Made by a program: the position numbers and the translations under genes. Source: Aspidapion aeneum (lineage: Eukaryota; Arthropoda; Insecta; Coleoptera; Brentidae). From it: a stretch of DNA of 64,000 bases. Within the stretch, counting starts at the first letter, position 1. Each line of letters starts with the position of its first letter. The notes beneath the pieces are model-generated. The model saw only the letters and a program-made list of their open reading frames with translations. It did no database searches and was not told the DNA's origin. The stretch covers positions 182,803,652-182,867,651 of the forward strand of contig OY755038.1 in assembly GCA_963576565.1 (NCBI GenBank). The letters are read 5' to 3'. This document shows positions 44,637 through 56,753 of the stretch, piece after piece.

Positions 44637-44795
44637 TACTTTTTCTTTTGTTGGATTTTTTACCGTAGTCCCACAAGACAGGAGCCAGAGGGGTTCCTTA
44701 TTAGTAAAGTGATGAATAACAGGCTGAATTTTTGCACTTAGCTTTATTTTGCATAGACTCCGAACTTTGAACGAAAATTCTTGAAGGTGATTCCT
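44637..44795. repeat. 159 bp direct repeat, copy D2
   Basis: Identical to D1 except one A/G difference near the start (GGATTTTTTACC for GGGTTTTTTACC). Lies just outside the outer end of the right arm. Confidence 0.9.
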
Positions 44796-44796
44796 A

Positions 44797-44890
44797 CTAA
44801 GGTCACTATATAACGAAGTTCCTTCTAAAGGTACGGACATAGATTTTTACTATATCACAAAGTTCCTACTTCGTGACATAGTGACCTTAA
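44797..44890. repeat. short inverted repeat
   Basis: CTAAGGTCACTATATAACGAAG at the left pairs with CTTCGTGACATAGTGACCTTA at the right, separated by ~45 bp. It may be a very small MITE. Confidence 0.5.
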
Positions 44891-45226
44891 TTCCTATCAT
44901 AGTGCGCGGGTGCGGAAACATATCGAGCTTCGGATTCGAGTTTTAGACACATTTTCTAAGCCACAAAAAGAAAGTTACTACATACCTTTTTCATCTCATA
45001 AATTGGGAGCGTTAAAAATGATATTTTAGAAAAAATGTTTTAAGCAAAATATCAATTGCGTAGAATCAAAATCCACCGCAAAATTATGGATATAATATTT
45101 AAAAACTTCTTCCGCTCAAGATAAGCCACGTCGGGTCGGTGCTGAAAATTATAGGATTCAGATCAGTAAAAAAACCCTCTTAAAGTCTTAAAAAATGTTA
45201 ACGGGTGGTATGGGACACCCGGTATT
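44891..45226. mobile_element. solo end of a GGGACACCCGG MITE
   Basis: 45120-45226 ends AACGGGTGGTATGGGACACCCGG, the type of terminus seen at 25815. 45050-45090 has GCGTAGAATC.AAATCC..CGCAAAATTATG as in 26055-26090. The left end could not be found. Confidence 0.4.
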
Positions 45227-47556
45227 GTGAGGTATCTCCAAAGTTCTCTGATATTTTTGAAAACGTATACAAGGACAATATTTATAGTATTTTAAACATA
45301 GTTTGACCTGTAAATACAACACTTTTCTCAGGAACAAAAGTACAATTTTATTGCCAAAAAATGTGGATAAAAATAATGTTGTTTTTTCCTTAAATCCTCC
45401 ATATTTTTACATAAGCTCTTGGTCTAAAATGCAAGTGACTACAATTAATCTGCCAAACCGCGTTGGGATCAATTATAGTTTTGTGGCTGCAGGACTATAG
45501 CGGGTCTCCGACTCTCCGCCTTCTTGACAAGACCTATCACTTTGACGTGCAATTGTTTCGCCGTGACTGATTGCAGGGTAACAGGAACTTTACATGTCAC
45601 GTAGCCCTAACCTTTTTAAGGCTAGATATTTGATCCTGGAAACTTGCTGCAAAAATGCACTTTTTATCAAAAACCTTTAGCTCTATTTAAAATTGTGACT
45701 GATAAGCTTTGATACCAGGGCCATATCCAAGAAAAATTTTTGGAGGGGAATAAGAAGTATAAAATAGAATTTTAGAAAATTTGCGTTTTGTGTTGGAACT
45801 GGCACGAAATGTTATTTTCTAGCATCTTTTTGTGTATGAGCCAAAAAAGGCTGTAAAAATTTTTCTTAATTTTACATCCTGTCACTTGTGTCCCTTTATC
45901 ATTAATGTTGATCCTGGATAAAAATACATAAACGAACTTAAAGTATATTGGATCTAATACCTGCCCAACTAAAAGATATTGAAATTGAAGAAATAGTCCA
46001 TGTTGTGTGAAAAATATTGCTTTAAAATTGATTTTTTTTTCAATTTGGTCCAACGCCATTTCTCAATATATTTTGTGGTTTAAAAGTAATATAATTTTTT
46101 AAACATTGTATTCGGATGGAGTCACGCTTGTGTTTCTAATCTAACCTAAAAAAATATATATTTTAATGATCTGCATTTTGCTAATAACAAACATGGCGCC
46201 AGCAGGTGCGTACAGCGATTCATAGGACCTAGTTGTTCTGGATGTTAGGAAAGCGTTATTTTTGTTATACATGAGGTTTTCAATCATGTGTGCGTTACTT
46301 TAATTAATTAGAAAAAAGTGATGTTGGCACATGCCTAATTAAAGACTTCTTCTCAAAAAATAAAAAATACATTTAAGTGCAAAACTATTTACTAAGTAAT
46401 AGTTCTAGTAAAAAATGTGAACAGGGTAAAAAAATTGAACTAATAATTTTTTTTTATAAAAATCATGAAAATAAAATTTAGTGAATTTTTTTTTTTAATA
46501 GCAAATATATTTCGTAATTATTAAAAATATTAGATTTTATTTAAATAAAAACTATGCATTGCCCTAAAAGTATTTTTTTATATATATGCCCCAGACAGGC
46601 GACGCCATCAAAAATTTTGATGGTTAGGTTATCTTATTTTGAATGAAAATAAAAAAAGGGTTTTTTGACGTTCCAAATAGTCTTCCTACCTATGGATGGC
46701 TAAAAAGAAAGTCAACCCAGCATACCTTTTCATTCAGATTTATATTTATCTTTGATTTTTTGATTTATATTAAAACAAAACTGTTTATTTATTAATAAAG
46801 CTTTTTGGTGTTATTAAGAAATACGGTTTCTTTAGAAATTGAAAGAAAAATGTCCATATTTGAGTGAAATGTGAAAGACAAAAATATTGCATGCATTTAT
46901 CGATAAAATACGCCTAATATTTTAGTTTTTTTAGAAAATAGAATACGTAACCACACTTTAGTTTGAGAATAGTTTTAGCTGTCAAAAATCGAAAAAATCA
47001 GAGTCAATTCTGCCATAAAAAAATGTGAAATGACCATATCTCTACAACGTATAACTACTAAATATTTTATTATTTGTGAGCCCTACAAATTTCAGGGGAA
47101 GGGGAGGGATTGATCAACTTTGTTATCTCCTAGGGACGGCCCTGTTTGATACTATGACAATTTTGGTTGAAACTGTAATTCTCAATCAAAATTTGAAATC
47201 CGCGATTCGCTAGTTGCTATGGTGAGCAAGAAATGATTTCTAAACATTTTTTTATATCTAGAAAACTGCGATTCTCACAAACCTCGACCTTTTGGCAAAT
47301 ATTTTTGAAAATATAATTCTCAAACTATATTTGAAAATCAAGTTTTGCTAGCTGATGCTGTTTTAAAATTATGATTTTAAATATTTAAACTCCTATACTA
47401 GCCCCTTGCATTCCCCACCAAAATTCGGTTAAAATCGGTTTATCGATTTTTGAGTTATCGTATTTCAGACAGACAAACACACCGACAGATACAATCAGAA
47501 ATGTTTGTAGTTACGGCGTTTTTGACCCAAGTAACTTAAATGACGTGAAAATAATA
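45227..47556. other. unannotated stretch
   Basis: AT-rich with many short frames. A perfect small hairpin CCATCAAAAATTTTGATGG lies at 46610-46628. 47420-47510 has the 'AAATCGGTTTATCGATTTTTGAG..GACAGACAAACA' type sequence common in dispersed repeats. No gene seen. Confidence 0.35.
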
Positions 47557-47570
47557 AATAATAAAAAGTT

Positions 47571-47955
47571 GTAGCCTTGGTGGCTCGATGCGTTCGCGCA
47601 TTGAACACAAGTCAGTTAAGGAATTTCGCTTGCTACAGTGGCGGGTTCGATCCCCGTCGGTTGCCGAGGTCGGGTGCGGCAGACATTGATAGGATTCGTG
47701 AGGAGTGTAAAAAGTAATATTGTCCTACCCCTTCATTCACACCGGTAACCAGGCCGGATGAGGTCGGATATCTCGTGAAGGCGGACTTTGTTACACACTC
47801 CTTCAGTCGGTAGGCCATTCTAAGGGACAAAAGGACCGGATAAAAGAATACCCGGTCTGGGGTTCCAAAGGTGGCCGATAACCCGTGCAATTAGGCGTTC
47901 CGAAAATGGCGGCATTAGTGTCGGCGAAAGAGAAACGGTTATCAAATAAGAAAAA
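47571..47955 (+). mobile_element. tRNA-derived SINE, ~385 bp
   Basis: The head reads GTAGCCTTGGTGGCTCGATGCG (A-box-like TGGCTCGATGCG) and has a B box GGTTCGATCCC at 47643-47653. These are the internal RNA polymerase III promoter elements of a tRNA gene, with spacing of ~60 bp. An unrelated GC-richer body follows, ending in an A-rich tail (ATAAGAAAAAAATAATAAAA). Flanks AATAATAAAAAGTT (47557-47570) and AATAATAAAAGTT (47956-47968) look like a target duplication. Frames on the minus strand here are not genes. Confidence 0.8.
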
Positions 47956-47968
47956 AATAATAAAAGTT

Positions 47969-48735
47969 TTTTGACGATCTTAATAGCCTTGGATGGATGA
48001 GCAAAAATACCTGTATCACGCTGTATTGCGGCTATACGGGTGGTATTCAACTTTTGGACAAAACTAGGTGCATAAATAAAACCAATGTTTTGATTTTGTA
48101 CCATTGGTTTTGTTCTGGTATAAATAAATTTTTAAAAATAAAGTTTCTGATTCGTTGGCTGTAATTTATTTTGCAAGTTTAAAGATATTTCAATAGAGGT
48201 AAAAAAATCTCAATTTCTATGTCCAATTATTTATTTCTTTATAAGGTTTTCCTAGATTTTTAGCAAAGTGCCGACTGTATAAGACCGATTCATAAACCAA
48301 TCTGATTTGTAAGTCTGCGGTTAAGTTCAATATTCAATGGCTAAACATGGTATTCATGGCTTTATACGGATTGAAGACCGAGGTTAGCCTAGGTCAATGT
48401 AATGCTAATTGACCCTTATTAGACAAACGGTATAGAATTCTAGAATAGATTATGACTGAAAAAGAAGTAAACCGATTATAATGTCAGCATTGCGCTGGTA
48501 CAGTTCACATCATTATTTTTGAGACAACTTTTTACAAGATTTTTTCAGTAGCCTATGCTGTCAAAAAGTTATCTCAAAAATTATATAGTGTATATTCATT
48601 AAGCAATCTAGGCACAAGTGTCCGCAGTACCACGAGGGCTCGCAGAGCCCTGGTGCAAAAACTAACGAAACTAATAGAGGGTAAGTAGTTTTTTAACAAA
48701 ATCGTCAATCTTCGTTCGAGTTACAGATTTTAAGA
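47969..48735. other. unannotated stretch with a hairpin
   Basis: 48513-48586 carries ATTTTTGAGACAACTTTTTACA and an inverse TGTCAAAAAGTTATCTCAAAAAT. 48613-48683 is a small GC-richer patch that ends in a donor-like GAGGGTAAGTAG, but no exon could be defined around it. Confidence 0.3.
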
Positions 48736-49032
48736 TTGAAAAAAATTGTTAAAAAATTATTTTGTATAAACCACAGCGAAACGCGGAATAATTATTTTTT
48801 CAAGCAAAAAGAGTCACAGTTTTTGAGAAAAGAAAATTGTATTTATCTCACAAGCGAGATCAAGCTGGAGAAGCGCATTTTTTATACATTGCTTAAAAAT
48901 TATATGTTAATAAATATAAATCTACCTCACACACAGAAGTTTTTATTCTTAGATTCGCAAATATTATGGACAGCTGTATGTGCCTGCTACATTTTGGTAT
49001 TTCTCTTAGCAATTTTAGTTAAAAAAAAATAA
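48736..49032 (+). CDS. 98-codon open frame, unknown
   Basis: Longest isolated frame in this part. Lysine/asparagine-rich, ending in a hydrophobic stretch (ILWTAVCACYILVFLLAIL) followed by KKK and stop. That could be a C-terminal membrane segment, but it is also what AT-rich DNA yields by chance. No start context, splice signals or relatives in the window support it. I would not call it a gene without transcript evidence. Confidence 0.15.
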   Translation: MKKIVKKLFCINHSETRNNYFFKQKESQFLRKENCIYLTSEIKLEKRIFYTLLKNYMLININLPHTQKFLFLDSQILWTAVCACYILVFLLAILVKKK

Positions 49033-49459
49033 AAATAAAATATTAAGTCCCAAACGGATTTACCGATTTGCATAAATATTTTTATTACGTTTACTGATTT
49101 TACTACATTTTACTACTTTTACGATAAAACTAAAAAAAAATCGATTAAATTATTAAAGGTTTGGAAATCTGTTTTAGAAAAGCTTTTTATTAAGCTTCCA
49201 CCAGTAAAAAGTAAACAACAAAACCTTTTAAAAAAATTCACATACCAGATTTAAAAAAATTAAATAAAATCTATAAATTATTATCATTTCAATTTTTACA
49301 GAAAATCCAAATGTCGGCGCTTATTGCTAGTTTATTGTAAAAAAGTATAGCATATGGCCAACTTTATGAAACTTGGGCCTATACAAAAATTAAAATACAT
49401 TTATTTTTTTATGTGAATTTAGATATTTTTCTATGTGAACGCGCACGTACACACAAAGT

Positions 49460-49800
49460 TAAAATCTTCTTAAACTTAGCATTACCACTTAACATTTGGA
49501 TAATCGCATAATATATGCATTTAATTTCGTAAATATGTCGTGAAAGGAAAAAACTTGTCGCTAGAAGAAAATTTTAGTCTCAATCACTCTAGAAAAAAAT
49601 AAAAGTTTTCAAAAACAAATCTTTGGAATAATTCTTGTAAATTTGTCTTTGGAATAATTCTTGTAAATTTGTCGTGCAAACAAAAATTTTGTCGCGCCAC
49701 CCTCTTTCCCGAAAAGAGGTGGTAATGCTAAATTGAGTCTCAACTTAGCATTACCACTTAAGAACTGGATATTTATGATATCCCTAGTCAACTCTTGTCT
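49460..49800. repeat. small repeats and hairpin (TTAGCATTACCACTTAA)
   Basis: TTAGCATTACCACTTAA occurs near 49477 and 49744. GGTAATGCTAAATTGAG at 49720 faces CAACTTAGCATTACC at 49741 to form a tight hairpin. TCTTTGGAATAATTCTTG repeats twice in tandem (49619-49670, unit 25-26 bp). Probably the interior of a small element. Confidence 0.5.
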
Positions 49801-51109
49801 ACCTGCCTATTTTTTTTAACAAGCTTCTTCGTCGGAATCTTTTGTTCAATGCAAAAATGCAATGTTAAGTGTTGATATATCAATTTTCTTGTCATTAATT
49901 TTGTTGAAAAATAAGTGTTTTTATACATGCAGCCTGCAGTATTTGGAGCATCTGAAATTTTCGTCTTTGCTCATCAACTCAAAGGCGCAACTAGCCAGGC
50001 TATTTTGGAGGAGCTCAAACAGCAGGCTTAATAACTAGAGAATGCAAAAAATACTGCTTTTGAAGGGACTGTAAGATGGATTAACACAACCTAAAATAAA
50101 TAAAACTTGCAATATTAAAAACTACAAAAACAAATTTCTTTTTCGGGAGAAATCGCACCGCGGGAATTTTTTGTAGATATTCTAAAAAAAATACCGCCGC
50201 AGGCGAAAACTTCTAAAAAATTAAGTTTTTTCAACAAAAATGGCCCTACATAAGAAAATGTTTGCCATATTAAACCTACTGGTAAATTAAAAACAATTGC
50301 ACGGCAGGCAAACAAATATATTGTCGAAAAAATCACGTTGTAGAAACGATTTGCAGATTTGACCAAAACGATTTTACCGCCGGCTAACATTTGAGAAAAA
50401 CAAAGCATTTTTGAAAGAAAAAAGGCCGTGGGCTTAAGATTTTCGGGAAAAATGATATCAATGTGTAGTATGTAGAGTTACAAAAGGACCGAGTCGAATT
50501 ATATGTAGAATTAGTTCTGCCCTGATAAATTATAGTCATTTTGTTTGAGGAGGGCAATTTTAAGCTCGAGGAGGCTAAGCAGCTCCTCCTAATTGCGCTT
50601 CTGCATTACAAGTAATATGACGCTAAAAAATAAAACAATCAAATTTTATTTTGAAACATTTCAACTGAACATAAAACACAAAATGCTAAATTTTGGTTGC
50701 CCTCTCAAGGTGGTTGCCGGAGGCGGTTACCTCGTTGCCTCACCCTTTGGTATGCCCCTGGAGCTGGATACAAATATGTGCTTATTATATGCATTTAATG
50801 ATTTTTTAAAATAGCACCTGAAAAAAGTTGAACTACCTATGTATGGCAATGGGTTAAATTGTTCTTTGTGTCTAACAGTATAAATTAATTATTCGGAAAA
50901 AAATGGATGAACCACAACAATACCTATTAATCACCTGCAGTAAGTTTAATAATAAACAAAAGCTACACAACAAAGAATATACTGACGAGGTAATTTGTTT
51001 TTTATTCGGGACTAATTGCATAAACGCATAAGAAATTTTTATTTTTAATAAAAGCATAAAATCGTACTAAAACTAAAAGTAACTGAAATACGATGTTCAG
51101 CTTTTGTCT
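49801..51109. other. unannotated stretch
   Basis: Scattered short frames. 50120-50400 has irregular ACCGC(G/C)G words loosely like family FB-B, too diverged to assign. Confidence 0.3.
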
Positions 51110-51345
51110 AAAGGAGGAGGCACTAAATACATTATTTACCGGGATGCGTCAGATGTGCTGAATTGGAGACATGTTGAAGGCTAAACCTAGTTTTTTATTT
51201 TTATTTGGCGATAAGTTATTACAAAAAAACTACAAAAACTCATTTTTTTTGGTAAAAATATCAGGAAGGTTTGGCTTTTAACCTATCCCAAATTCAGCTC
51301 ATCTGACGCATCTCGGTAAACAATGTATTTAGTGCCTCCGCCTTT
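51110..51345. mobile_element. 236 bp hairpin MITE (AAAGGAGGAGGCACTAAATA ends)
   Basis: AAAGGAGGAGGCACTAAATAC ... GGGATGCGTCAGATG pairs with CATCTGACGCATCTCGG ... TATTTAGTGCCTCCGCCTTT. Arms are ~55 bp, loop ~125 bp. Confidence 0.8.
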
Positions 51346-51452
51346 GAGAATTAACGAATACATAGAGTTTTTTGAAGAAAATTAAGTAAAATTACATGAA
51401 TATAGATTAGAACATACATATTATTACATGTTATATCATAAATTTAAAATAA

Positions 51453-51680
51453 ATGGATGAATGATGGATTTGATACCTTTCTAGCCAATTAGCACACTCC
51501 AAGTAAACTTCAGCCTTGACGAAAGTTTTTGTAAATATCTCAGAAACCGAAGCTCCCACAAAGTTTTTAGTAATTAAGAAAAACCTTTTCAACCATAATC
51601 CAGAAACTGCATATTGATGCGAAGTTCCTTTAAAAAGTTAGCATATTTTTAATAATTAAACTGTCATTTAACAAACATTT
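51453..51680 (-). repeat. family R copy, outer part of a split copy
   Basis: Minus orientation: AAATAAATGGATGAATGATGG, then TACCTTTCTAGCCAATTAGC, AAACCGAAGCTCCCAC, up to TTAAACTGTCATTTAAC. The rest of the same copy continues at 52895. Confidence 0.7.
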
Positions 51681-52020
51681 ATTGATTTATAAAAGAAAAT
51701 TACACTCATAAATAACGTAATAAAGTACCTATGTAAATAAATAGATAAATATGCAACAAAGTTAAAAAATAACTTGACTGTCGCGTTAGGTGGTAATAAT
51801 AATTATCTTAATGTCACACGTTTTATTTTTTTACAATGTATATGCAAAAATTTTGTTTTAGTTATTATTAAAATTATAAGTAAACAAAATAATATTGAAA
51901 TAAAAATAAAAAAAAATTCTTGATCAAAAAATAAAATAAAAAGATGCATTTTTTCAAGCAATAGTAGAAGCATGCAATATTAATAGCGATTTAAAATACA
52001 GTTTAGAACATACATATAGG
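51681..52020. other. AT-rich filler within the split family R copy
   Basis: No recognisable element. It lies between the outer R piece and the hAT element. 52013-52020 is the left CATATAGG target copy. Confidence 0.3.
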
Positions 52021-52832
52021 CAGTGGCGGCGCGTGGTAAAAAACTTTGGGGGTGCACACCAAAAAGTAAAAATAAAAATTGCGACACAGGCATAAATTTT
52101 TGAGTGCCACGCTAACTTTTTGGGCCATCGAGTGGGTTGTCATATCATATAATTTAGAGAAAATAATTAAAAAATAAGATATTTAGTTAGATATTAGTTA
52201 CCTACATATTATTATTGTTTTTATAAATAACTAATAAATGTATCACACCTAGTTTATTTCCTCTTCTAATGGCAAAGATGAAAATTTAATTGTCTTTAAA
52301 TATTGCACACTAATGCTATCAGAATTAGAAACTTCCGCAATTCTCGTAAATACCAAATCGTCGAAATCAAAACAAACCGCCCGCGCTCGACCACCAAGTT
52401 GTCCAAGCGCGCACTACTCAAAAGTGCGCGTGAGCTGCACTAAAATGCAACGTGAATAAATGACGCGGGAGGCATCAGGGGGGTGCGGGCGGCATCGAGG
52501 CTAGTTTTTGTCTAAGCGCGGTGCCGAAGGAAGGTTCAGATTCTATTTACTGTAAAATTCTATTGGGACATGTCGTCCTCTTAGCATGCGACATAACATC
52601 CACGGTGCATAAAATTTGGTTCCAGTAAATTAAATTAAAGAATTAGCTTCGAGGTGGGTTTGAACACGAACACAAACACATACATACCGGGTATTAATTT
52701 CTAGATAATATTCCAGTCTTTAGTGAATTTCTTTTGGGGTAATTATTAATTAAATTAAGAAATGATCAAAGTTTAATATTTTTTTAAGTAAAATTTGAGA
52801 CTTCACGTTCACTTATGGAGAAACCGCCCCTG
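52021..52832. mobile_element. hAT-type element, 812 bp, perfect 8 bp target duplication
   Basis: Begins CAGTGGCGGCGCGTGG and ends AAACCGCCCCTG. CATATAGG lies on both sides (52013-52020 and 52833-52840). Only the first ~9 bases are inverted (CAGTGGCGG / CCGCCCCTG), as usual for hAT. The interior is GC-richer near 52370-52520. No transposase. Confidence 0.85.
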
Positions 52833-52894
52833 CATATAGGTATTTACGATTAAAGATCCTGATAAAAATATATACCTAATTATTGATACAATTA

Positions 52895-53090
52895 ATGTTA
52901 TTATGAACATTAATTGATTTCGAGTAAAATCTAATCAGTTCGTTACAGTTTTGTACAACATTTTATTAGGCATATTATGTTACGAGCGACATACACACAT
53001 ATGACGCAATTTCGGCATTATCTGAAAAAAAAACTTTGTCGAAAACAATATCTTGTCTAGGCATTGCTGCGCGGGCTAGGAAGGTAAAAA
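52895..53090 (-). repeat. family R copy, inner part of the split copy
   Basis: AAAATCTAATCAGTTCGTTACAG ... GCATTATCTG ... GGCATTGCTGCGCGGGCTAGGAAGG, shown here in short parts. Completes the copy begun at 51453. Confidence 0.7.
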
Positions 53091-54494
53091 TTATAAACTC
53101 TCGGTACCTAAAGACCATATTTAAAATACTACAAATTGAAAATAGCTCTCCAGCTCATTGAAATTTTAAAAGTTATGTTTTATCAATGAGTTGCATTAGA
53201 TGGAATCTAGAGAGTCTTTTGCTTATATATTTTTTATTTTTTGAAATACCAAACACAGTGAAAAAAATGATGGACGCATCTTTCGAAGAATACACTAAGG
53301 AATTAAATGATAATTTAACCACCAGGTTTATATGCCATACATGGCGATATTAATCCCTGATCAGCGTATAAGAGATCTCTGAACTCTACCCTGATTCTAT
53401 ACCACTCACCATTAAAAAGGATCTTCATCATCATATTTACATGACTACATAAGAACAGTAAAATCATTTTAGAAGACGGGTCAAGGAAACTCAATGGTAC
53501 ACAGGGTTATCAAGCTTGGACCTTGTATGACAGATGGCCATTTGTTCGAGTATAGATAGACAGAAAATAAAATAAGAAAAAAAGGAGACGAGCATAGGCC
53601 GATCTTGCCACTACAGTTTAAAAGTGGTAAAGGTAGACTTATTCATGTGGTTTAATCATATTAATATGATCAGTTCTGGGATATTGGCAAAGATGTCGTT
53701 AGAAGTATGACTTCTTTCGCACTTATCACTTTTTAACCCTTCATCCGGTGGGTGGATTCTACTCACGCGGTTAGGCGGTTGCATAAAATAAATCTAAACA
53801 TATATTTTACCTAAAATTCACGATAGGTAAATTAAAAGAGGTACACGTGTTTTTTTAAGGTGTTTATTAGTTCGTTCGTGACAAATAGAGGCAAAACCAA
53901 AAATTAAGAAAAAAAATCTTTTTTTTATGATTGAATATAAACTTATACTTAAGATAAACTTAACGGTAAAAAAATATACAAATTTATAAATACCGAAATT
54001 CACTACGCAATTAATGTTCCGTGATTAGGCGTGGGGATTACAATGGTAGACCAGTCGTATTTGACAACGCGCACTTTGTTTATTAATTCCATACTGGGGG
54101 GATGCTTGATCGTATGATTGACAGCTACTCGAGTCGGCGATTTGACCCACAAACCAGGTATTAATTATTAGTCACTGCTGAAAAGGGCGTGGACTACATA
54201 TGTAATCAACCCACCTAATGGAGGTTTAATACCAAAATAATTTTAAAAAATTCGTCCCTTTTATACAAACTGAACCGAACCGAACCGTAACTCATCGAAC
54301 TTTCCAGAGAAATGATAAAAAATACCTAAATAATAATGTTTAACTTTATACACAGACGGGCTGTGCAGTAGTCAGGCCATTATTTTTAATACAATTTCTG
54401 TTCCAATGCAATATCTAGGCTTGGAAACCCTGTAGAACCGGGACAATCGCGATTATGAAAGTTCGTATGTTTGGAACAAGTACAAATAAAAAGT
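53091..54494. other. unannotated stretch
   Basis: 53690-53725 (GCAAAGATGTCGTTAGAAGT ... TTCTTTCGCAC) resembles 26318-26352. 54272-54290 has CCGAACCGAACCG. No gene or resolved element. Confidence 0.35.
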
Positions 54495-54713
54495 TCAGAT
54501 TGAATATCAAATCTAATCAGGTCGTTACAGTGTCAAACACTATTTTACATAAAAATTTCATAAAAATCGGTTTAGCGGTTTAGGAGCTATCGTGTTAGAC
54601 AGGCGTCACACGTCAAATACACATAAATAAAATATTTTAGGCGTCATCTGAAAAAAAAAATCGTCGAAAATAATACCTTCTCTAGCCATTGCTGCGCAGG
54701 CTAGGAAGGTAAA
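54495..54713 (-). repeat. family R fragment
   Basis: ATCAAATCTAATCAGGTCG, CGGTTTAGCGGTTTAGGAGC, and GCCATTGCTGCGCAGGCTAGG identify the left half of family R in minus orientation. Confidence 0.7.
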
Positions 54714-55039
54714 AATATGTGACCTTCTCTGTGTGGCACTTATACAAAATATACGAAAAATCTTAATCCAGGTTTACATTGTGGATTAGAGTATAAATCG
54801 CATGTTCAACGATTTAAATTTATCAAGCGCGCTTTATGTCGTTTTCTTGCCAACATCATAGAAAAATGTTTTTGAATTTCGTGACAAAACCACATTGCAG
54901 TGGCCCATTAAACGCATTATCTTAAGATTAGTTTAATATTTTCAATATGCATTCATTCCTACAGTAGGTACTTAAACTTTTTAATAATATAGTTGGAAGG
55001 TTACCAATTACGCCTTGATAAAATTTAATATCTCATTCT

Positions 55040-55470
55040 AGGCCAGCCTCTTTAAGTTCGGCGGACAGTTCGCCGCGGACAATTTGCCGCAGGCCAATTC
55101 GCCGCGGGGACAGTTTGCCGAGGGAAATTTTGTTTAATTTTTATTTTAATGTTTCCTGTGTATTAAATATATTTTAAACAAATTGTTATTTCTTAAGTTT
55201 TTTATGTTAATGTAATTTTTAAATGAGTAAATAAAAATTTTAAAAATTTGCTAAAAAAATTTTGTATGTTTTTTTAATTAGTTATTTAAAAAAGTATTTC
55301 TTTGAAAAACTTTTTTTTGTGGGAATATTTTTTTTTGCAAAATGTTGGTGGTCCACACTACGGTTGGAATATGTTTTAATTGACCACGGTAAGGGTTTAA
55401 CACAGATTTTGATTTCCCAACATGAGGACAGGGGTGCTAGATTTAAGAAAAGATAAATTATATTTAAATA
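55040..55470 (+). mobile_element. family FB-B foldback-like element, half copy
   Basis: GTTCGCCGCGGACAATTTGCC units at 55057-55120 are followed at 55335-55440 by AATGTTGGTGGTCCACAC ... AATTGACCACGGTAAGG ... GAGGACAGGGG, matching 2574-2680. The opposite arm is missing. Confidence 0.55.
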
Positions 55471-56753
55471 AAAATTAAACAAAAATTCCCGCGATTCAAG
55501 ATCCCTCTAAACACACATAGGAGAGAGTAAAGAGATAATTTATCAAGTTTGTTTTTTGATATTTTGCTTGAAAAATTTATGATAAAATCAAGTATACCAA
55601 CGAAGGAGCTATTACTAACAGAAATGTTGATTCAATTGGAAGAACAAAAAACAATTCAATGCACGCTTTTGTATCACTTGAAGCATCGAGAAGATCAGGT
55701 TTACAGGTTGACGTATATAAAAAAATTGTTTATATTTATATACGAAAATTAACAATAATACCAAAACAGTGCCTTAAAAATTCAAAAAGAAAACAAAAAA
55801 TAATTTTTTTATTTAAAAAAATTAATGGTTGGCTTTACTTATAAATCTACCTACTACGAAAAAAATCCGCAGCTTTCCAGCGTTTTTCAAATGATTTTGT
55901 TTTGACACATGCTAGTTAACTCTATAATTTAAATCTGAAATTAATAAAAACAATGGGTACAAGAATTTATACACGAATGTTACCTAATAGAGTTTATTTT
56001 GGAATTATTTTCTTTAGCTTTATTGTAAAAAAGCTAAATCTTGATATAATAATAAATATAAAATTTTAAAATTAAATTATTTGGTGACTGCAATTCTAAT
56101 GTCTGCTGGAGAAATATGTTGGTGTTCGGGACTGTAGATACATTCATAGTTTATTTGCAACATTAGACAAAAAATTTAAAAAAATTATTTCACTGTTTTA
56201 TTTATTTATTTTGTGCACATTCCGGGCGGTAAAATAGGAAATTCAGCGTTTTTGTATCGTCTCGATAAAAGGGTACATTCGAAAAGTCTAAACTACTACA
56301 TAATGATTTGTTTCGGTTATCCAAAATGTCTGTTATTAAAACCAATAAATTCGTTAATATAAAATGGATTATTATTTTAATTTGCGTTTTTAAAGATTGA
56401 AGTCAGCAGGTACTTGCATTTATACCGTTATTTTTTATTGCAAATAAATTACTGAAACAAATTAATTAAAATGTGAAAACTGTTATTCTTGTGGTTGTCA
56501 AGTTTTTATATTTTAAATTTCAAATACCGCCCCCCCCCCCCCCTAATTTTCCAGCAGCAAAAAAATTATAATAGTGATCACCTTCTTGTCCGCCCCCCCC
56601 TCAATATAAAAACATATTAATTGATGAGCGGTTTTACCAAAAGATACAGGGGGTAATTTCCATCAGTATAATCCTGCAAAAAAAATTGTGTTGACATATT
56701 TCACAATTACTCTAGCTCATCGGAAACCAGTTTAAAAAGCGCTCGCAATATTA
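55471..56753. other. unannotated stretch
   Basis: Two overlapping plus-strand frames (55549-55752, 55659-55844) have no known domain. C runs at 56528-56541 and 56590-56598 resemble the G/C homopolymer tracts of MITE interiors. No gene. Confidence 0.3.

Noticed and set aside
43492..44795. D1-arm-D2 as a small LTR or TRIM retroelement.
   Set aside because: No TG...CA ends, no primer-binding site or polypurine tract, and the repeat overlaps RTE coding sequence.
47633..48104. 85- and 94-codon minus-strand frames.
   Set aside because: Located in the SINE body and its flank; the region is explained by a Pol III-derived element on the plus strand.
48613..48690. Possible exon ending in a GAGGGTAAGTAG splice donor.
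   Set aside because: No convincing acceptor, no conserved peptide and no partner exon; single donor-like words are common.
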